15,439 bases of DNA from Candidatus Hydrogenedentota bacterium (GTDB lineage Bacteria; UBA8481; J006), in the NCBI GenBank assembly GCA_003697085.1, contig RFFU01000036.1:1-15439 (forward strand), read 5' to 3'. The position numbers and the translations under genes were made by a program. This document shows, piece after piece, positions 14,198 through 15,439 of this stretch (position 1 is its first letter; every line of letters starts with the position of its first letter). The notes beneath the pieces are model-generated. The model ran no database searches, was not told where the DNA came from, and was given only the letters and a program-made list of their open reading frames with translations.

Positions 14198-15439
14198 GTG
14201 TCAGAGAAAGGGGATTGTCACCCGCCGCGATTTATCGGGGCCCTTTTTCGGACACGAGAACTACGCCTGCTTCTCTTCTTCGGGGGCCTTCTCTTTGGAA
14301 CTCATCCCGCGGTGAGGGCCGAGGTTCGGTCCCACGTATTGTGGCCTCCCCCGGGAGCGATCGTGAATGACACCGTCGTCGTCCGCTGGACGGCGACCTA
14401 CTCCGGCGGCGACGTGGGAGGCGACACGCGCTTCGGAGTCCTGAGGAATTTCGAAAACATCGACGGGATCAAGGCCTCGGGCAATCCGCCGGGCGGAGAC
14501 CCGCCGCCGGACAGCACCGTTCCCGTAACCGGCCCGGGCAGCACCCATCTCTGGAACACGCGCGAGGTTCCGGACGGCATCTGGCATCCAAACATCTTCA
14601 TTCGGGAAGGTAATGCCGCCGGAGACGACTACGACGGCGATACGGAGGGCCCGGAAGTTCTCGTGGACAACACGCCGCCGTGGATCACGGAGATGGATCT
14701 CACCGGTTGGGACGGATTACCGTTCGTGCAGGGGAAACCCGGGGACACGGCGCGGATCGAGGCGCGGGTCGCGGCTCAGGGCGCGCCCCTGGATACGACG
14801 AGCGTTCTTCTGACGCTTCCCAACGGGACGACGATGTTGATGGGAGACACGGGGAACTACGGGGATCGCTTCGCCAATGATTCGGTCTTCACGGCGATCT
14901 TCACGCTCTCCGACTCTCCAACGGGAACCTATCAGATCACGGTCACGGTGCGGGACACCTTTCCCACGATGCCTGTTTCGAACATTCGTACGGCCTCCGA
15001 AGGATTCTTTCTCGACAACGACACGGCGACGATTCTTTACATCACAACGACCGACCCGGACACGATCTACCGAAACGGGCAAACGATCACCTTTCAAGTC
15101 TTCGCGGACACGAACGCCTCCGGGCCCGGCGAGAGCGGTTTGACCGTTACAGCGAACTTTCTCAATGTCGATGACCGGTACATCCAAAACGCCGAGGTCT
15201 TCTCGGACGACGGAAGCGGCACGTATACCGTCCGCTACACGATCTCCCTGAACAACACTCTTCCCAACGGCAACGACAGCCGCATCATCGTGCGGGTTGA
15301 GGACGCCGTCGGAAATTTCGACACGGAGATCTGGCTCGTTTCGCTCGACAACTCCGGCCCCACGATGGATTCGCTCGTCATCTCCGATCTCCAGATCGGA
15401 ACCGATTCGGCCTTCGACCAATTGTTGAACGACAACGAC
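14198..15439 (+). CDS. Secreted protein with Ig-like repeats (3' end beyond the window)
   Basis: 414 codons from GTG 14198 remain open to the right edge. The N-terminus MSEKGDCHPPRFIGALFRTR is followed by a signal peptide core LRLLLFFGGLLFGTHPAVRA with a likely cut after VRA, so export by Sec is expected. The mature part is rich in Thr, Asp, Asn and Gly with alternating strands and few Cys or Lys. Linker motifs VDNTPP (residue 156), LDNDTA (272) and LDNSGP (383) recur every 111-116 residues, marking successive Ig-like domains; within them YQITVTVRD and YTVRYTIS are typical late strands, and DDYDGDTEGPE may bind calcium. No catalytic motif is seen in this part. Likely a cell-surface or extracellular adhesin/structural protein; an enzyme could follow downstream. 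It is divergent from the flotillin operon and apparently undamaged. Confidence 0.8.
   Translation, partial: MSEKGDCHPPRFIGALFRTRELRLLLFFGGLLFGTHPAVRAEVRSHVLWPPPGAIVNDTVVVRWTATYSGGDVGGDTRFGVLRNFENIDGIKASGNPPGGDPPPDSTVPVTGPGSTHLWNTREVPDGIWHPNIFIREGNAAGDDYDGDTEGPEVLVDNTPPWITEMDLTGWDGLPFVQGKPGDTARIEARVAAQGAPLDTTSVLLTLPNGTTMLMGDTGNYGDRFANDSVFTAIFTLSDSPTGTYQITVTVRDTFPTMPVSNIRTASEGFFLDNDTATILYITTTDPDTIYRNGQTITFQVFADTNASGPGESGLTVTANFLNVDDRYIQNAEVFSDDGSGTYTVRYTISLNNTLPNGNDSRIIVRVEDAVGNFDTEIWLVSLDNSGPTMDSLVISDLQIGTDSAFDQLLNDND

Overview
The window is GC-rich (judged by eye, not computed) and densely coding, with GTG as well as ATG starts, clear Shine-Dalgarno sites and secreted and polytopic membrane proteins. 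This fits a Gram-negative bacterium, probably from an uncultured lineage. I cannot name a phylum: no rRNA, tRNA or marker gene is present.

Layout. From 13273 down to 1, all genes read on the minus strand. In order of transcription: (i) a flotillin/SPFH (YqiK-type) gene, 13273-11255; (ii) a very large ATPase gene, 11209-5192, whose pieces match the architecture I recall for the 'DNA repair ATPase'/DUF3686 family: N-terminal DUF3686-like part, long coiled coil, AAA+ module, charged helix, beta-rich tail; (iii) an unrecognised 258-residue protein, 5199-4423, overlapping the ATPase end by 8 nt; (iv) a pyrimidine-rich (minus-strand) spacer, 4422-4089; (v) an uninterrupted ORF of about 1,330 codons fusing a polytopic membrane protein, a spermidine-synthase-like SAM fold and a complete C-terminal metallo-beta-lactamase domain; (vi) the first 31 codons of another membrane protein, coupled by an ATGA overlap and running off the left edge. 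On the right, a 924-nt gene-free stretch (13274-14197) full of inverted and dispersed repeats separates this block from a plus-strand gene (14198 to the right edge) for a secreted protein with Ig-like repeats.

Main observation. Genes (i) and (ii) are broken on paper, yet the fragments join back precisely. The flotillin keeps one frame for 673 codons but has two in-frame TAA codons. The ATPase has a one-base slip at a C8/G8 tract, a TAA, a shift at a GT repeat about 30 nt later, and an in-frame TAG. Protein similarity continues across each break, and the open stretches between breaks are long. Recent pseudogenisation of the operon or a locally error-prone assembly is the simplest reading. Three of the four stops fall where I expect a conserved Tyr, and every intact gene with a visible end stops at TGA, so recoding or suppression is a less likely but testable alternative.

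Working model (inference). The flotillin would build a membrane platform and the AAA+ ATPase would act on or through it, with the 258-residue protein as a partner. The downstream membrane/MBL fusion and the secreted Ig-like protein are probably unrelated to that complex.
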